From NCBI GenBank assembly GCA_036417435.1, contig CM070905.1, forward strand, positions 62,141,092-62,205,091: a stretch of DNA of 64,000 nucleotides, written 5' to 3'. The position numbers and the translations under genes are program-made. Positions 10,450 through 23,399 of this stretch are shown here, one piece after another. The notes below the pieces were generated by a model. It did no database searches. It saw only the letters and a program-made list of their open reading frames with translations, and was not told where the DNA came from. Within the stretch, counting starts at the first letter, position 1; each line of letters opens with the position of its first letter. Origin of the DNA: Inia geoffrensis. Its lineage: Eukaryota; Chordata; Mammalia; Artiodactyla; Iniidae.

Positions 10450-11857
10450 CTTGTTTAATTAATTTTTATTGGAGTATACTTGCTTTACAGTGTTGTGTTA
10501 GTTTCTGCTGTACAGCAAAGTGAATCAGCTATACATATGTATATATCCCCTCTTTTTTGGATTTCCTTCCCGTTTAGGTCACCACAGAGCATCGAGTAGA
10601 GTTCCCTGTACTGTACAGTAGGTTCTCAGTAGTTATCTATTTTACACATAATAGTGTATATATGTCAATCCCAATCTCCCAATTCATCCTGTCCCCCCTT
10701 CTCCCCCTGTTATCCATACGTCCGTTCTCTATGTCTGTGTCTCTATTTCTGCTTTGCAAATAAGTTCATCTGTATCATTTTTCTAGATTCCACATATAAG
10801 CAATGTGTACGATAATTTGTTTTCCTCTTTCTGACTTACTTCACTCTGTATGACAGCCTCTAGGTCCATCCGCATCTCTACAAATGACGCAATTTTGTTC
10901 CTTTATATGGCTGAGTAATATTCTATTGTATATATGTACCACATCTTCTTTATGCATTCTTCTGTTGATGGACATTTAGGTTGCTTCCATGCCCTGGTGA
11001 TTGTAAATAGTGCTGCAGTGAACATTGGGGTGCATGTATCTTTTTGAATTATGGTTTTCTCCAGGTATATGCCCAGGAGTGGAATTGCTGGATCATATGG
11101 TAGTTTTGTTTTTAGTTTAGTTTTTTCTTTTTTTTGGCGGTTAGCGAGCCTCTCACTGTTGTGGCCTCTCCCATTGCAGAGCACAGGCTCCGGATGCGCA
11201 GGCTCAGCGGCCATGGCTCACAGGCCCAGCCGCTCTGTGGCATGTGGGATCTTCCTGGACCGGGGCACGAACCCGTGTCCCCTGCATCAGCAGGCGGACT
11301 CTCAACCACTGCGCCACCAGGGAAGCCCGTTTTTAGTTTTTTAAGGAGCCTCCGTACTGTTCTCCATAGTGGCTGTATCAGTTTACATTCCCACCAACAG
11401 TTGTAGGAGGGTTCCCTTTTCTCCACACCCTCTCCAGCATTTATTGTTCATAGATTTTTTGATGGTGACCATTCTGACTGGTGTGAGGTGATACCTCACT
11501 GTAGTTTTGTTTTGCATTTCTCTAATAATTAGTGATGTTGAGTATCTTTTCATGTGTTTGTTGGCCATCTGTATGTCTTCTTTGGAGAAATGTTTATTTA
11601 GGTCTTCTGCCCGTTGTTTGATTGGGTTGTTTGTTTCTTTTTTGATATTGAGCTGCATGAGCTGCTTATATATTTTGGAGATTAATCCCTTGTCAGTTGC
11701 TTCATTTGCAAATATTTTCTCCCATTCTGAGGGTTGTCTTTTCATCTTGTTTATTGTTTCCTTTGCTGTGCAAAAGCTTTTAAGTTTAATTAGGTCCCAT
11801 TTGTTTATTTTTGTTTTTATTTTCATTACTCTAGGAGGTGGGTCAAAAAAGATCTTG
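10450..11857 (-). mobile_element. 5'-truncated L1, inserted in old L1M and itself split by a SINE
   Basis: Minus-oriented L1 3' end with an artiodactyl/cetacean-type 3' UTR (starts 'ttaatttttattggagtata', then 'gtgaatcagctatacatatg'), followed by ORF2 C-terminal sequence. Remnant frames at 10903-11214 and 11383-11826 carry the L1 C-terminal blocks [20 protein letters not shown] and [14 protein letters not shown]. It ends abruptly near 11857, so it is 5'-truncated. Flanks 'ctgtctctctgttttttc' (10433) and 'ctgtcttgtctttttg' (11859) look like an eroded target duplication. Confidence 0.8.
11119..11328 (-). mobile_element. CHR-type SINE (short form) inside the L1 at 10450-11857
   Basis: Reverse complement of the tRNA-derived SINE that begins gggcttccctggtggcgcag. 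Its T-rich tail is on the left. A perfect 11-bp target duplication, gtttttagttt, lies at 11108-11118 and 11329-11339. It interrupts the L1 ORF2 frame, so it is younger than that L1. Confidence 0.93.
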
Positions 11858-12180
11858 CCTGTCTTGTCTTTTTGATTGTAGTCATCCTAGTGGATATGAT
11901 GTAGTATCTTATTATGGCTTTGATTTGCATTTACCTGATGGCTAATGATGTTGAGCATTTTTTCATGTGCTTTTTGGCCATTTGTATATTTTCATTGGAC
12001 CAATGATTATTCAGATTTTTTCCTTATTTTTAACTTGGGTATTTATGTTTTTATTATAGAGTTATAAGAGTTCGTTATATATTCTAGATAAAAGTCTATC
12101 AGATATATGATTTGCAATGATTTTTTCCCATTCTGTAGGTTGTCTCATAAATCTTTCTTTTTGAGATTCTACTGCTTCTT
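11858..12180 (-). repeat. Old L1M, right part (continues 9736-10449)
   Basis: Continues the ORF2 3' region of the older L1: 'tcctagtggatatgatgtag', 'gatttgcatttacctgatggctaatgatg', 'tttcccattctgtaggttgtct'. It is more diverged than the L1 inserted in it. Confidence 0.65.
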
Positions 12181-12324
12181 CTTTCTGATTTCTAATTACA
12201 TTGTGATGTTATTTTGAGAAATTCTGTTCTCCTTCTGGGATGTACAGTGACAAACTGAGAAAGGTTATACTTTTATTACTCTGTGCCAAGAAAGTTCATT
12301 TTCTAATCCTGCACTCTGTGCTGT

Positions 12325-12445
12325 AGCATTCAGGAAGCATTTATTTTGGTCCCTGCTTATGTGCTGTACGCTGGAACCAACCTCTGGGGGTATAAGGTGG
12401 ATCTCATTCTTGGTAAGCCTACAGTCTAGTGGACAGGTCAGAAAA
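12325..12445 (-). repeat. L2-type fragment
   Basis: Reverse-complement L2 3' end pattern: 'gcatttattttggtccctgcttatgtgctgtacgctgg', then 'ctacagtctagtggac'. Short and diverged. Confidence 0.4.
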
Positions 12446-14160
12446 AGTTACGTTGTCAGGAAAAGCACTGTATCTTTACAAAGCAAGGAGAGTTTATTTT
12501 ATTAGATTTATGATGTAAACTTACAAGTAGTGGAAGGAGACTTGAAAATCACTGAGTCTGTTTTACTTAATGATGTGTAAAACTAGCCTAGTGCAGTGAT
12601 TTCCAACAAACGGTCTGTTTCCCCACATTTTCCACTGCCCCTCATCAGAGCTCCTGCTCAGTCTCTCTGAGCCCTGGAAGCTGATCACGCGGGCACATTA
12701 TTTTTGTCATTTCCCAGGCTGTTATTCTCTCTTCTTACTCAAGTCTTATCTAGAATCCAAGGCCTACCTTAAGGCCCCTCATGACTGGTACGTTTATGAT
12801 AACTGATGATCATTTCTTTCCCTGATTAGTATAGTACTTTTGAACTTTGTGTCTTAACTAATAGTCTCATGTTTGAATGCTTAGTTGCCCTCATAGCTTA
12901 ATTGTACCATGGAGTTCAGACCATTTATTTCTTTGGGACACTACTCATGGAACCGGATGGAAGAAACATGATAAAAGCAAGCGTTTCTGTTCTAACTTGG
13001 TAAAATCATTTGGAAAAGTGATGGAGGGAAACATTCTCTGGGCAAAATCAGATAGCAAAGAGTTAGCATATGCATTAGTTGGCATAGTTAATTAAACAAG
13101 CTGTTATGTTGAGTTGAAGGCAAGGAAAATATATTTGTTATATTTGAGGCTATTTAGCATGTTTCTTTTTTCTACCCCCAGATTTTTCATGGGATATGCA
13201 GTTTTAGTAGGTTAACTTGGAGCTCTCATATGTTTAAAGTTTTCCATTTCATACATGTTGTCTAAATATGTGCACATAGTTTTTGCTTTTGCTACCAGCC
13301 TAATAAAAGCCTCTTGTGAATGCTTATCACCTTGTAAAGTAGTTACCAGAGCTACAGTAAAATTTGCCTGCAAGTGAAAAGGCTTTGACTTCCCTAGAGG
13401 GAGAATAAAAAACATGAGACAAATAGCAGCAACTGAAATTATCTGGTGTAGAAAGTGGCAGAATGCCAACCAAATGCTCTGTCCCTAAAATGTTTTAAAT
13501 TTTTATCTCAGCTCACTAAAAAGACCACCTTGTTTAAAGAACTTCAAACACAAACTTGGAAATGTCTCATTATTTTGGTACAGATTACACAAACAATCCC
13601 CTTTTTTTATTGCTATCTTCAGGGATTAAGGTCCTGTATATTTAAAAGAATTTTTTAAGATGTTTATATCCCTTCTTAAAAATGGAGTGTTTGTATATGT
13701 GTGTTGTGTGTGTGTGTAAATTGTTACTGAAAGTTATTGCCATGTTTTTGATACTTCATGTATCTAATTAGAAATGGTGTTGATTGTTCAGTAGGCAAAG
13801 TGGCCTTCAAGTGCGTGGTGAGAAATAGTAATGAGATACCTTCACTAGCCCGTAGGCCATGAGGACTCTTCCTAAATAATAGAGATGCAAGGGGTTGATA
13901 AATCCTACTATTGTTTTGGAGTTGCCTTGGGAGGATATTATGTAGTGATGTTTTGATGTCTGTCCTAGGGCAGAGGACAACTCTAGCCTTGCTTTGCTCA
14001 GAAGTATTGATATTTGTTTTGAAGTTATCATTTAGAAAAGTCACTCACCCTTTTTCCTTTATAACTCTTAAAATTCTTAGAAAAGTCCTAGTTCTAGAAA
14101 GCCCAGTTATTGTTTAATACATTTTATTTAATTACTAATCACTCTTATTTTTCTACAATT
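12446..14160. other. Mostly unique AT-rich sequence
   Basis: No gene recognised. A weak L2-like pyrimidine-rich stretch occurs at about 12640-12780. A short TG-rich run lies at 13690-13720. Frames on both strands are short and lack known domains. Confidence 0.45.
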
Positions 14161-14164
14161 ATTA

Positions 14165-14350
14165 ATACTGTTCCATTTGTTGAATACTTTTGTCTTATAG
14201 ACCATTTCATACATGCTACTTTATTTGATCCTTTCAGAAATCCCTAGAACAAGGCAGAGCAAATGCCTTTTTCCCGGTTTATGGATGAGGAAAACTGAGG
14301 CTCAAAAATATCCAGTGACTTGGAAAGGTCACCAGGTAGTAGTAGATCAT
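14165..14350 (+). repeat. MIR SINE
   Basis: MIR core and 3' half: 'tttatttgatcctttcagaaatccctagaac', 'tttatggatgaggaaaactgaggctc', 'cagtgacttggaaaggtcaccaggtagtag'. Confidence 0.7.
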
Positions 14351-16654
14351 GGGGGTTTTTCCAAGTGTTACTCAGAGAGCTTCAAATCTTGGGTTATTGT
14401 GATACTTAGCAATTATGAAATATATCTTTGCTCAGAAATAAAAAAATTCTTTTAACCAATTGAAACTGCCAGAAAAGCTGCCAGGGTAGTAACTCAAAAC
14501 AGAGTGGAGACCGAAGGTTTTGGTCCTTTCATGGGAAGCGCTGAGCCCACTAGGTCAAGGTTTTGAGAAATGGGAAATCTTCATTGTTGCTTCCTGAGTT
14601 TCTCTCTGAAACTCTTTCTCTCTGTAACTGAAAATTCGGCTGTCATTATTTTCAGCTTAACAGGTAATTTTCCTTGAAGGAAAAGGAAAGTTTGCTGTGT
14701 TCTTGGAAGAAAGTACAGAAATTAAATCTGAATCATTAAATTATTAGAGAATGTGCTGTTTCTGGGCCCAAAAATAGGAAAACAAAGTATAATCACCTAA
14801 TAAGTCATTATATGTTTTACTGTATGCATTATGTTTTATTTTATATATAAAATTAAATATTTTATTTTATTTATGTTTTATTATATACTTGTTTATGTCA
14901 TAAGGTGAAACCAAATTCTGTTCTCCATGGATTAGAACATAATATAAATTCAGTACCTATTTGTAAAATACAGATTTATAGAAATATTATGGAACTAATG
15001 ATGACATTTTGATGTTGCTGCTGCTACAGGACTAGATGACCAGTCCCAGAACTGCAATATGAATTAATCACTCAATCTCGTTAGAGCTGCTATAAATTTT
15101 TTTAAAGGGAGCAGGTGAGATAGGACTTATCTTTGCCTTGGATTTATATTTATAGCAAAGTAATCAGCATTGTGCTGTGGCAGTATATTAATAATACAAT
15201 CATAATGCTGATGCACCTATTTACCAAAGTTAGTGAAATATATTTTACCTTTTCATAGCTGTTCAAATGCTATATATATATCATGTTGCTCTTCTGAAAA
15301 TGGTAGTACATTTTAATATATGTTTAAGTTTTTACAATTACTTTTAAAATTAAAATTTAGGGAGAAGAATTATAATATTTATTAGTACAATAATATCTTT
15401 GGAATTTAGCTCTGTCAGCCTAGAACCAGGCATGGCCATCAATGAATCTAACATCCAACTTCCTACACTCCAGATACCCCTTTGCATCCCATTTTATCGC
15501 TGTGCTAGAGACGTCCCATCATACGAGATTTTCCTCCATCCTTGGCTCCTCTTAAGTCAGTGTGATTACATTAATTTCTATATTTGCTTTTTTTGTTTTG
15601 TTTTTCAAAAATTTCCCTTGCTAGCGCTTCTGAAAGTTCTAGCCTATAGCCTTTCCATTCTTGGTGTTGGTATTTTATAATAGATTTGAAGAAAAATTGC
15701 GTAGGATTCCAAGGAAAATATCTATCACTTTTTTTTGGAGTTAAAATGAATGCTGTAACAATTCCACAATAAATACAGTGCGATTTAATGTGTTAAACGA
15801 ATTTAAATTGTTTTGACAATTTTTTTTTCTTGAAGGACTCTTTTCTGAGTTTTTATAATCTCACTTAAGTAAGAATATAAGGTGGTTTAATTACTTTCAT
15901 AGCAGCAGACACTCTAACAGCCAACATTCCAGGTTAAAGCTATGTGTCTTCTTTGGGTTTGAACTGTTTCCATTTAATCCAAGGGAAAATATTTGAGGGA
16001 CATTAGTTGATGCATTTTCCAGAAATGGAAGTCGGTAAGTATTTTTTTCATAGCTTATAGAATATTTAGCAATTCAAGCCTTTAATATTTAATTTTATAA
16101 CATTCTCAGTACTGGCAGCAAAGGCTTCCTCCAGAAATAGTGAGAAATTATGTGAATTCCCTTCTTGGTATGTTTAGGAGGGCAAGTCATAAATCTTTAG
16201 CCTCATATTTTTCTAAAATAAAACCAGGCATATATCTGCTCTGATCTAATATGCAGATGTAATGAAAATATTCACAGAGTAGTATATGTTAAGATTTTGA
16301 AAGTTCCCACAAAAGGTGGCATAAACTGAAACTGTTATTATGCAGAAATCTAAGCTGTAATTATTCTTTTCTGTGATAGTTTTTAAGTTCTGTAAAAACT
16401 TTAATAACGTTAAGTACTAATGAAAGGACCTTGTGTGTCACATTTGCATTCATAAATATCCATGAAGGATCTCTTTCACCAATGTTATTCAATCTTAGTC
16501 CAGGACAAGGTCAGACATTGATTATGTTTGACAGTTTTAACAAAAGTGAATAGGGAAGATAGATTTTCTTAATTATATTGCTAGAATGGTGAGGGGCAAC
16601 GATCTTTAATATGTAGTATAATATAGAAAGAGGAATGTTAATGGAGTAGAATAA
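14351..16654. other. AT-rich sequence without recognised genes
   Basis: About 2.3 kb, strongly AT-rich (for example TTTTATTT runs at 14820-14890). No domain-bearing frame, RNA gene or confidently named repeat. Confidence 0.45.
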
Positions 16655-16910
16655 TGGTCAATTACAACAATAATAATAACTACTATTTAATGAGCATCTG
16701 CTAGATGCTGGGCCACATAATAGCTCTTTCTGTGTGTTTTATATAATGGGATTTTAGCAAATATCTTAAGAAGTTCAGACAGTGTTATACCCATTTGCCC
16801 AAATACGGAAAATGAAGTTCCAGGAAATTAAATGACGTGCCTAAAGCTTCCCAGCTAGAGTCCATTTCACATACATCAGACTCTACTAGCCCAAGCTGCT
16901 TGTCAATGTT
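16655..16910 (+). repeat. MIR SINE
   Basis: Diverged MIR in forward order: 'actatttaatgagcatctgctagatgctgg', 'acccatttgcccaaatacggaaaatgaag', 'cgtgcctaaagcttcccagctaga'. Confidence 0.65.
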
Positions 16911-17129
16911 TGATTACCTGTGATCAGAGATAGATAAAGGATTGATAATATACAAGTTGTTTATTTGGCTCAGAATTGTGTTTGTGCTTTTAAATTTGAA
17001 TTAACTGTCTTTGGCAGTTTGGAATTTACAACATGATGGGAGATAGTAAAACACTCAAATTAGTGTGAATATCCTGATTTTAGCTTCTCTGATCACTCTC
17101 ATTTCATATTACATGTGATTCATATTTTT

Positions 17130-17385
17130 CTTATATTTAACAAACACGTATGCAGCCTGAGTGTGTATCAAGCGCTTCTCTCAGTATTTATGAACACGAA
17201 TTCATTTAATGCTCACAGCATCTCTGTGGGGTATTATTTTATCCCTGTTTTACAGATGAGATAACTGAGGCACAGAGAAGTTAAGTGAGCTTGCTCAAAA
17301 CCACGGGTAGAAAGTGGCTGAGCTGGGATTTGAACCCAGTTAGTTTGGCTCTTAAGAGTTCGTATTCTTAACTATGTGTATTTTT
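17130..17385 (+). repeat. MIR SINE, near full length
   Basis: Well-preserved MIR. It has the 'atcaagcgcttctctcag' start, 'ttttacagatgagataactgaggcacagagaag' core, 'gctgagctgggatttgaacccag' tRNA-related region and 'ttcttaactatgtg' end. Confidence 0.85.
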
Positions 17386-19610
17386 CAGATTTGATAGAGT
17401 TTGGTAAAAGCCATAACTAAACCTATTGCTGGACTTCCAAGAGTTAGAGGGTAAATGGAGATAATAAATAGCGTCAATAAAATATTTAAGAAGTAATGAC
17501 TCCCAATAAGAGCTTGGGATTCTCTATGTTAAAAATAAAAGATGAATTGTGAAGAGAAACTGAAAACAGCTTTAATTGTGGAAGAAGCCAGTTTTGACTG
17601 CTACTTTATAGATTGTTCTGTGTTGTGCAGGCTTCCTTTTGTGTACATAGCTGAGCAGTGTGACTATACTGTCCTCATTACTGTCTCCTATGTTGTACCA
17701 CTAGTTACATTACTTCCACTAATGAAGTATGGAGCTCTGTGATGACTGTTGCCCGCCCCAACTATATGTGTCGTGGCTTTAGCCCATATAAATGAGTTTT
17801 TAAAAAATGGATCTATGGGGCAAATGAGACTTTCAGAGTTTTTACATTAAGATAAGGCTAACGTTTCCCGAGCTTTGGAGAGACAGAGGCTGGATGCATC
17901 AATCAAAACAATGGATTGCTGAAACTGAAACTGAAGAAGCTTCTGAAAAACAGTCAGGAATTTTTGGTTAAGATTTCAACTTGTATGAACCTCAACTTCG
18001 GCAAAAACTGAGATGAAGCAATTTTAGCCGCGCCAAGTAGGAAGGAAGGTTAGAGTTTGCTGCTCTAAGACCTCCTGGAAGTGTACTTAAGCCTGAAATT
18101 GAATATTCACTGTGGAGGTGGAGGGACAGGTGGGGAGAAACGCCGAACTCCTTAAGCTAAGGAAGGACCTTTGGCTTAAACTGGCTCTTCTGACTCCTCT
18201 GTTTACCTGTAATCAGAGGCAAGTTTACCAGAAGCTGATTGACTGGGATTTAGGTTTCAGGGCCCCTTCCTTGCACAGGCCCCCCTCCAAGGCCCTGGGA
18301 AGATCTCTAGCTGTGTATTCACAGGGCCATATGGTCTTGCAAAATTTGAAGAATTTTAAGATATTTAAAACACAGTTAGCTAAGACTGCTGTCTCTTTTC
18401 TGCCCTGACCCTCCTTCCATCACATTTCTTCACATCTTAGATTGCTCTGGAGTGATCACAGGCATTTTTGGGGCGATCTGGCTTAAAGGGAAGTTGAGCT
18501 GGGAATATACGACTTTAACTGCAGTTTAAAAGATGTTTCAGGAGTGTTTCAGTAAGACAACTGAGAAATTACAGATTCCCAATTTAAACATATATGAAGG
18601 GTTACTTCTTTTTTTTTACCACTACCTTTATTTATTAAAGAACTGAGAAAATTCAGATAATGGAACATAAAACTAAAGCAATAAAAATGGTGAAATAAAT
18701 AGAAACTATTCTGATGACCAAAAGTATATTGTAAAAAAAAATTCAGATTTTCCCTAAAGCAGTAATTCATTTGAGAAGAAGAAATTCCAAATAGAATAAA
18801 TAGGCTTGGTGATTGAAGATCTAGTTAACAAAGAGGGATGAATGATATGAGTACATCGGGAAAAGAGTTATGTTTCTTGCTGATTTGTCCACAATATGGA
18901 GAAAGTTAACAAAAAACTTTATAATATGTGTCTGCAATCAGCTTTATAGTTAATGAGTGCCTGCAATTTGAAGAATATTTGGGATTAGTTGCCACATAAG
19001 AAACTGAAACATCCTGATGTTTTGCAGCTCACATATGAAAATAACTTTATAGAAGTTTTCCCAAATTTGACAATGATCCTAAAAATTGACTTGAGTTGTG
19101 AAGTTAAAGGAACCTTTCCTAGACATATATTTCTAAACAACTATGTTCCTATACCACAATTAGAAGAAACATTAAATTATTCTTTAATTTTATATGTGGA
19201 AAATTATAAAATTGTCATTTGTCAAAATGTGGATAGCCAAAAATTTTAGGGAAAAAAAGCTATTATAGAGGTTTGCCAGATGATTAATTAATAAAAATAG
19301 GATGATAATTTTCTGGGTTTTGTGATGTTTGTGGTATTTTCAGGTGTTTAAAACTTGTAAATTTTTATCACTTCTAAATGCATTTTCACTTTCTTATATA
19401 ATTTTGTATTCATAATTTTGTATTCTTCAAAAGGGCTTTAAAAATTGTATAAGCTTCGGATCCCTTACAACTTGCATCAACCCCTGTCTTTTTAATTTGA
19501 AAAAAAAAAATGTTTATTTTGTGGCAGAAGGCATAAAGTTGAGAAGTAAAAGGCCCATCTCTTGCCCTCAGTTCTAAGCCCCAGAAACAGGTTTAACCTT
19601 TCCTATATGT
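17386..19610. other. Unique sequence, no gene recognised
   Basis: Short frames only (17542-17742 and 18112-18408 on plus, 18549-18770 on minus), none with a recognisable domain. A GC-richer patch lies at 18110-18320. An interferon-response-element-like GAAACTGAAACT occurs at 17921-17932; see the findings. Confidence 0.4.
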
Positions 19611-19621
19611 TTTCTACAGTT

Positions 19622-19775
19622 GTTAGATCTGCTTTGTCCAATAATGTAGACTCTAGCCACACGTGGCTATGGAGCCCTTGAAATGTGGCTAAGGTACTGA
19701 ATTTTTAACTTCATTTAAATTTTGTTTAATTCCATTAAAATTTAATTTCAGTGAACTTAAGTTTGAAATGAATAC
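19622..19775 (+). repeat. hAT-type DNA-transposon-like fragment
   Basis: Contains 'tctgctttgtccaataatgtag', 'agccacacgtggctatggagcccttgaaatgtggct' and an AT-rich 'gaatttttaacttcatttaa' core. This is the pattern of a common eutherian non-autonomous hAT element. The exact family name is not certain to me. Confidence 0.5.
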
Positions 19776-19849
19776 CCAAAATATTTATTAGAAAAGTTTT
19801 AAGTATGTTTAGAACAATTTGGGTATGAAAATACTTTGGCTTTAAATTT

Positions 19850-20045
19850 TGAGAAATCTGGTGCATGTGTATGCTTGTTTCCACAAAGAGGATCATACTC
19901 TGCGTATACCGTTCTGCATCTTAGCTTTTAACTTAACTATATGCTTTGCACATCTTTCCTTAGCAACTTACAAATTTATCTCATTCATTTATTAGCAGCA
20001 TAATATTCTATTCTATTTGTACAACCTTTTTTCACACAGTTGCTG
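19850..20045 (-). repeat. Old L1M/HAL1-like LINE fragment
   Basis: Pattern of old LINE 3' sequence in reverse: 'accgttctgcatcttagcttttaac', 'cacatctttcctta', 'gcataatattctattctatttgtac'. Diverged. Confidence 0.4.
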
Positions 20046-20064
20046 GAGTGATTTTTTTTTTTTT

Positions 20065-20215
20065 TTTTTAGTATAAGTGAGATTGGGTCATTCCTGTGTT
20101 CAAAACCCCCCACTGGCTTCAAATCTATCACAAAATAAAATCACTTATCTTTAGTCTGTGCCTAAGGCCTAATTTGACCTGTTCCCTCACTGCTTTTCTT
20201 CTCACTTCCGGGTAG
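20065..20215 (+). repeat. L2-type fragment
   Basis: L2-like 3' region: 'tcctgtgttcaaaaccccccactggcttcaaat', 'aagtctgtgcctaaggcc'-like spacing, 'gacctgttccctcactgcttttcttctcac'. Confidence 0.5.
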
Positions 20216-22685
20216 GATAAGCATCTATGCATCGGTAAAGTGGGGATTAAACACAGGTACTTCTTTCTTTTAAAAACCTCTGTCAGAAATAGCACTAGTA
20301 AAGTGAAATCTCTCCACTTACAAAATTGAGTTTCTCACTTATCTGACCACCACCAGCTCCTTTTAAAGCAAAGAAGTCCTGTTTTCCTTCACCAGTAGTG
20401 CTCACTAAAGTAAAAGAAACCTTGTTAACCAAAGTAAAAAAATGTTGTAGGCTCCGTCTAATCAAGAGCACATTTAAAGGAGGAAATGGTGGGATGGCAG
20501 ATAGCTGACGTACACTGTGTCTTAAGAATTTGGTGCTTCTTTATTGCTAGATTAAATTTCAGAATTTGGAGTCTAAATTTTCCCTTTCACATCTGGTGGC
20601 ACTTTTTTTTAATCAGTGTGCAAAAAGGAGAAAAATCTGTCTGCCTCGTCTCATGCCTGTCACTACAGTCCAGCCTATGCCAGCCTTAAGGAAAAGCCTT
20701 TTGCATTGGCAAGGAGACTCCAAAATGGTTTCCAAGCATATGAAAAGTAAAGGAAGAGTTTTGCAGAAAAATATAAGAATTTTTTTAAACTGGAATGGTA
20801 CAAAGTAAAAAAACAATTTAATTAAACAATGAAATGTGAAAACTTGCTGGCCCAGTGTGTACATAATGTTAGTGTTCCAGTGCTGCTAGTGTAAGGCAGA
20901 CTCCTGTGATCCTGCTTTACATTTAAGCATGTAAATTTTTGGAGGATTTATGATTATTGACAGCTAAAGGGATTATAATGCATGGTATGGTGATAGTTGT
21001 AAACACATGGACTGGCACACATTTATCCCTGATAAATGTGTTTTGTGGACAAAATGAATAAACAAGGTTACCATGTTGCTTTCAGTAAGTAGTGTTTGTT
21101 AGGGTATTGTGCCCTGGGAGCATGGGGCTAGAGAAATCAGGGGTGAATTAAACAAAAAGAAAGGAATATGAAGTGATGGCAGAGAAGCAGTAAACTCTAA
21201 AACTGAGGATACCCTGAAGTAGGACCCTAAAGGGCAAAGACGATTATTGAGAAACGAAAAGATAGCCTTTTGTGCCTGAGACTAGGCAAGTGATGACCCC
21301 AGTTTGGCATTGTCAAAACTTTTTAGAGTAAGGCTTGAATGAAATCAGGAATGAGGACAGGTGGTGGATTGCCTTCTCAGAGAAGTTGAAAATTGAAGTG
21401 GAAGTGTATCTGAAGTGAGTGTCCCTTGAGACTGTTTATGAAGAAAGTGACAGAAAATTGGACTATTCCTGGCTTATAAATAAAATGGGCATTAATTGGC
21501 TCTTCTACGCAGACAGTGCATGAGTCAGGCTGACTTTAGGCATGCCCTGATTCAGGTTCTAAAGAAGACCCAGAATCTTTGGCTTTACATTTACCCGCTG
21601 TGTGTAGGCCTGGTCTTCAGACTAGCTGCCCCGCTCTGGTGGCAGGATGGCCACAGCAGCCCCAAGCCTGTTCTTTGATGTATGTGTTGGTCACCATTGT
21701 CTCCACACTGGGGGTTGCCTTTCTCACTTTTCAGGGTGTCTTTTAATAAGCAAGTTTTTAATTTTAATGTTGAATTGATCAATCTTTTTCCCTTTCGGTT
21801 AGTACTTTATGGGTCTGTGCAGGTAATCTTTGCCTACCTCAAGTTCAAGACAATATTCCCTTATGTTATCTTTTAGTCAGTACTGTTGTACCAATCATAT
21901 ATAGAGTAATAGTCTGCTCAGAATTTCTTTAAAGTTTCTGAATGATTCTACTAGGTGACCAGGGTTGAGGATCACTGGCCTAGATGGTGCTGAGAGTCTT
22001 CCCGAGATTCCTGGATGTTGCCACAGCGTGGGGCACCTGCTCACCCCAGAAGAGATGAGCAGTTTGGTAGAACACCTGTGTTGATCTATTCTGTGGCAAA
22101 CTAATATGCATAAAAGCTTTTCATTTTAAATGAATAGGATTTTGCCTTTTTTTTGAGAGATGAGTTACTACTTTTATTAAGAGGTGAGTGATGTGAATGT
22201 GTTAGTGTTTAGTAAATAGAGAAGAATCAATTATATGTTCAGGGTGTTGTCTTGGATTCTGAGATCTTGAAACACTTCAACTTCAGGACTCCTTGAGCCT
22301 TTATTTTTGACATCGTTGCACATATAAGGTATCCAAGATGTGAGAAAATAAAATTATTCCAGATGTTGCACCTTTTTCATTTTTTAGAATGTTTCCATCT
22401 AATCCTCTCCCCCAAAGAAAAATTCCCCTTGGAATTGCTTCTGTTATTATTTGTATTCGTTTTTAAACGTTGACAACCACGTGGACATAGTACAGGTGGT
22501 TTTGTAAGAGAGTGAGCTATAAAGTTCTTTGTGCCGTGCTGTAGAAGAGGAAATACTTAAAAATTACCAAAGCAAAGCTGCTTTAAAAGTAATTGAACAT
22601 GTTTTGAAGCCAGATGTAAGTTAGGTAACTTTTTTTTTGAAGATGAGTTAACAGATATTTGGTAATTATAATTTTGGATAGACAG
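20216..22685. other. Mostly unique sequence
   Basis: No gene recognised. Possible eroded MER5-like end at about 21940-21985 ('ccagggttgaggatcactgg'). Short frames at 20486-20864 and 21496-21876 on both strands carry no known domain. Confidence 0.4.
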
Positions 22686-22689
22686 AAAG

Positions 22690-22930
22690 GCAGCAATATA
22701 TGGATTACATGTCAGACTCTGGCTAGAATCCTCCCTCCACCACTTGCTAGCTGTGTGGCCTTGGCAAGTCTTTTAACCTTTCTGAAATGAACATGATAGT
22801 CATTCCTACCTCATAGGGGCCTTGTATAGATTAAATAGAAAATGCAGAGAATGCAGATAAGGCTCAAAGCTATCAATGCCTGGTACATAGTATGTGCTCA
22901 CTAAATCGTGGTTATTCCCTTGGTTCTGCC
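22690..22930 (-). repeat. MIR SINE, minus strand
   Basis: Reverse-complement MIR: 'cctccaccacttgctagctgtgtggccttggcaagtc', 'ttaacctttctgaaatg', 'ctacctcataggggccttgtatagattaaat', 'atgcctggtacatagtatgtgctcactaaat'. Confidence 0.85.
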
Positions 22931-23399
22931 TCCATCACCATACCAGAGGCTGCAGCAGGATCTGTGTTGTGTTTGATCATATCTCCTCATGGTCCCTCAC
23001 AGTGGGGGTGTTGGGGAGGCGCACTCTAAAGTCAACATGCAAAAGTTGAGGGAAGGATCTGGAGTCTGATTTATTTAAAATTTTCTAAAAATGTGTTTAC
23101 TTAGTTGGATTTTTTTGTTTGTTTTTGTTATGTTATTTTGAGAACCAGAGACTTCTTTGCTTCCTTGCTCTCACATAGCCTATGCCAGTGGTCTTGAACC
23201 CCTCAACATCTGCCTAGTGTTTATGTATCTGCGTTTATGCTGAATTTTGATAGTGCATATCTCAAAAGACAAAGTGTAAGAGATGTTTTTAATGCACCTT
23301 TTCTTATCTTGAAATGTTATTATATAATAATTAAGTTTCACGAAAGTTATGAAGTATAATATAATCATCCATGTGTCTAACACTAGCTTTAGAAATGAA

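Noticed and set aside
11858..12180. Continuation of the L1 at 10450-11857 as one long element
   Set aside because: Sequence after 11858 is collinear with the older L1M left part (9736-10449), repeats an earlier ORF2 region and is more diverged.
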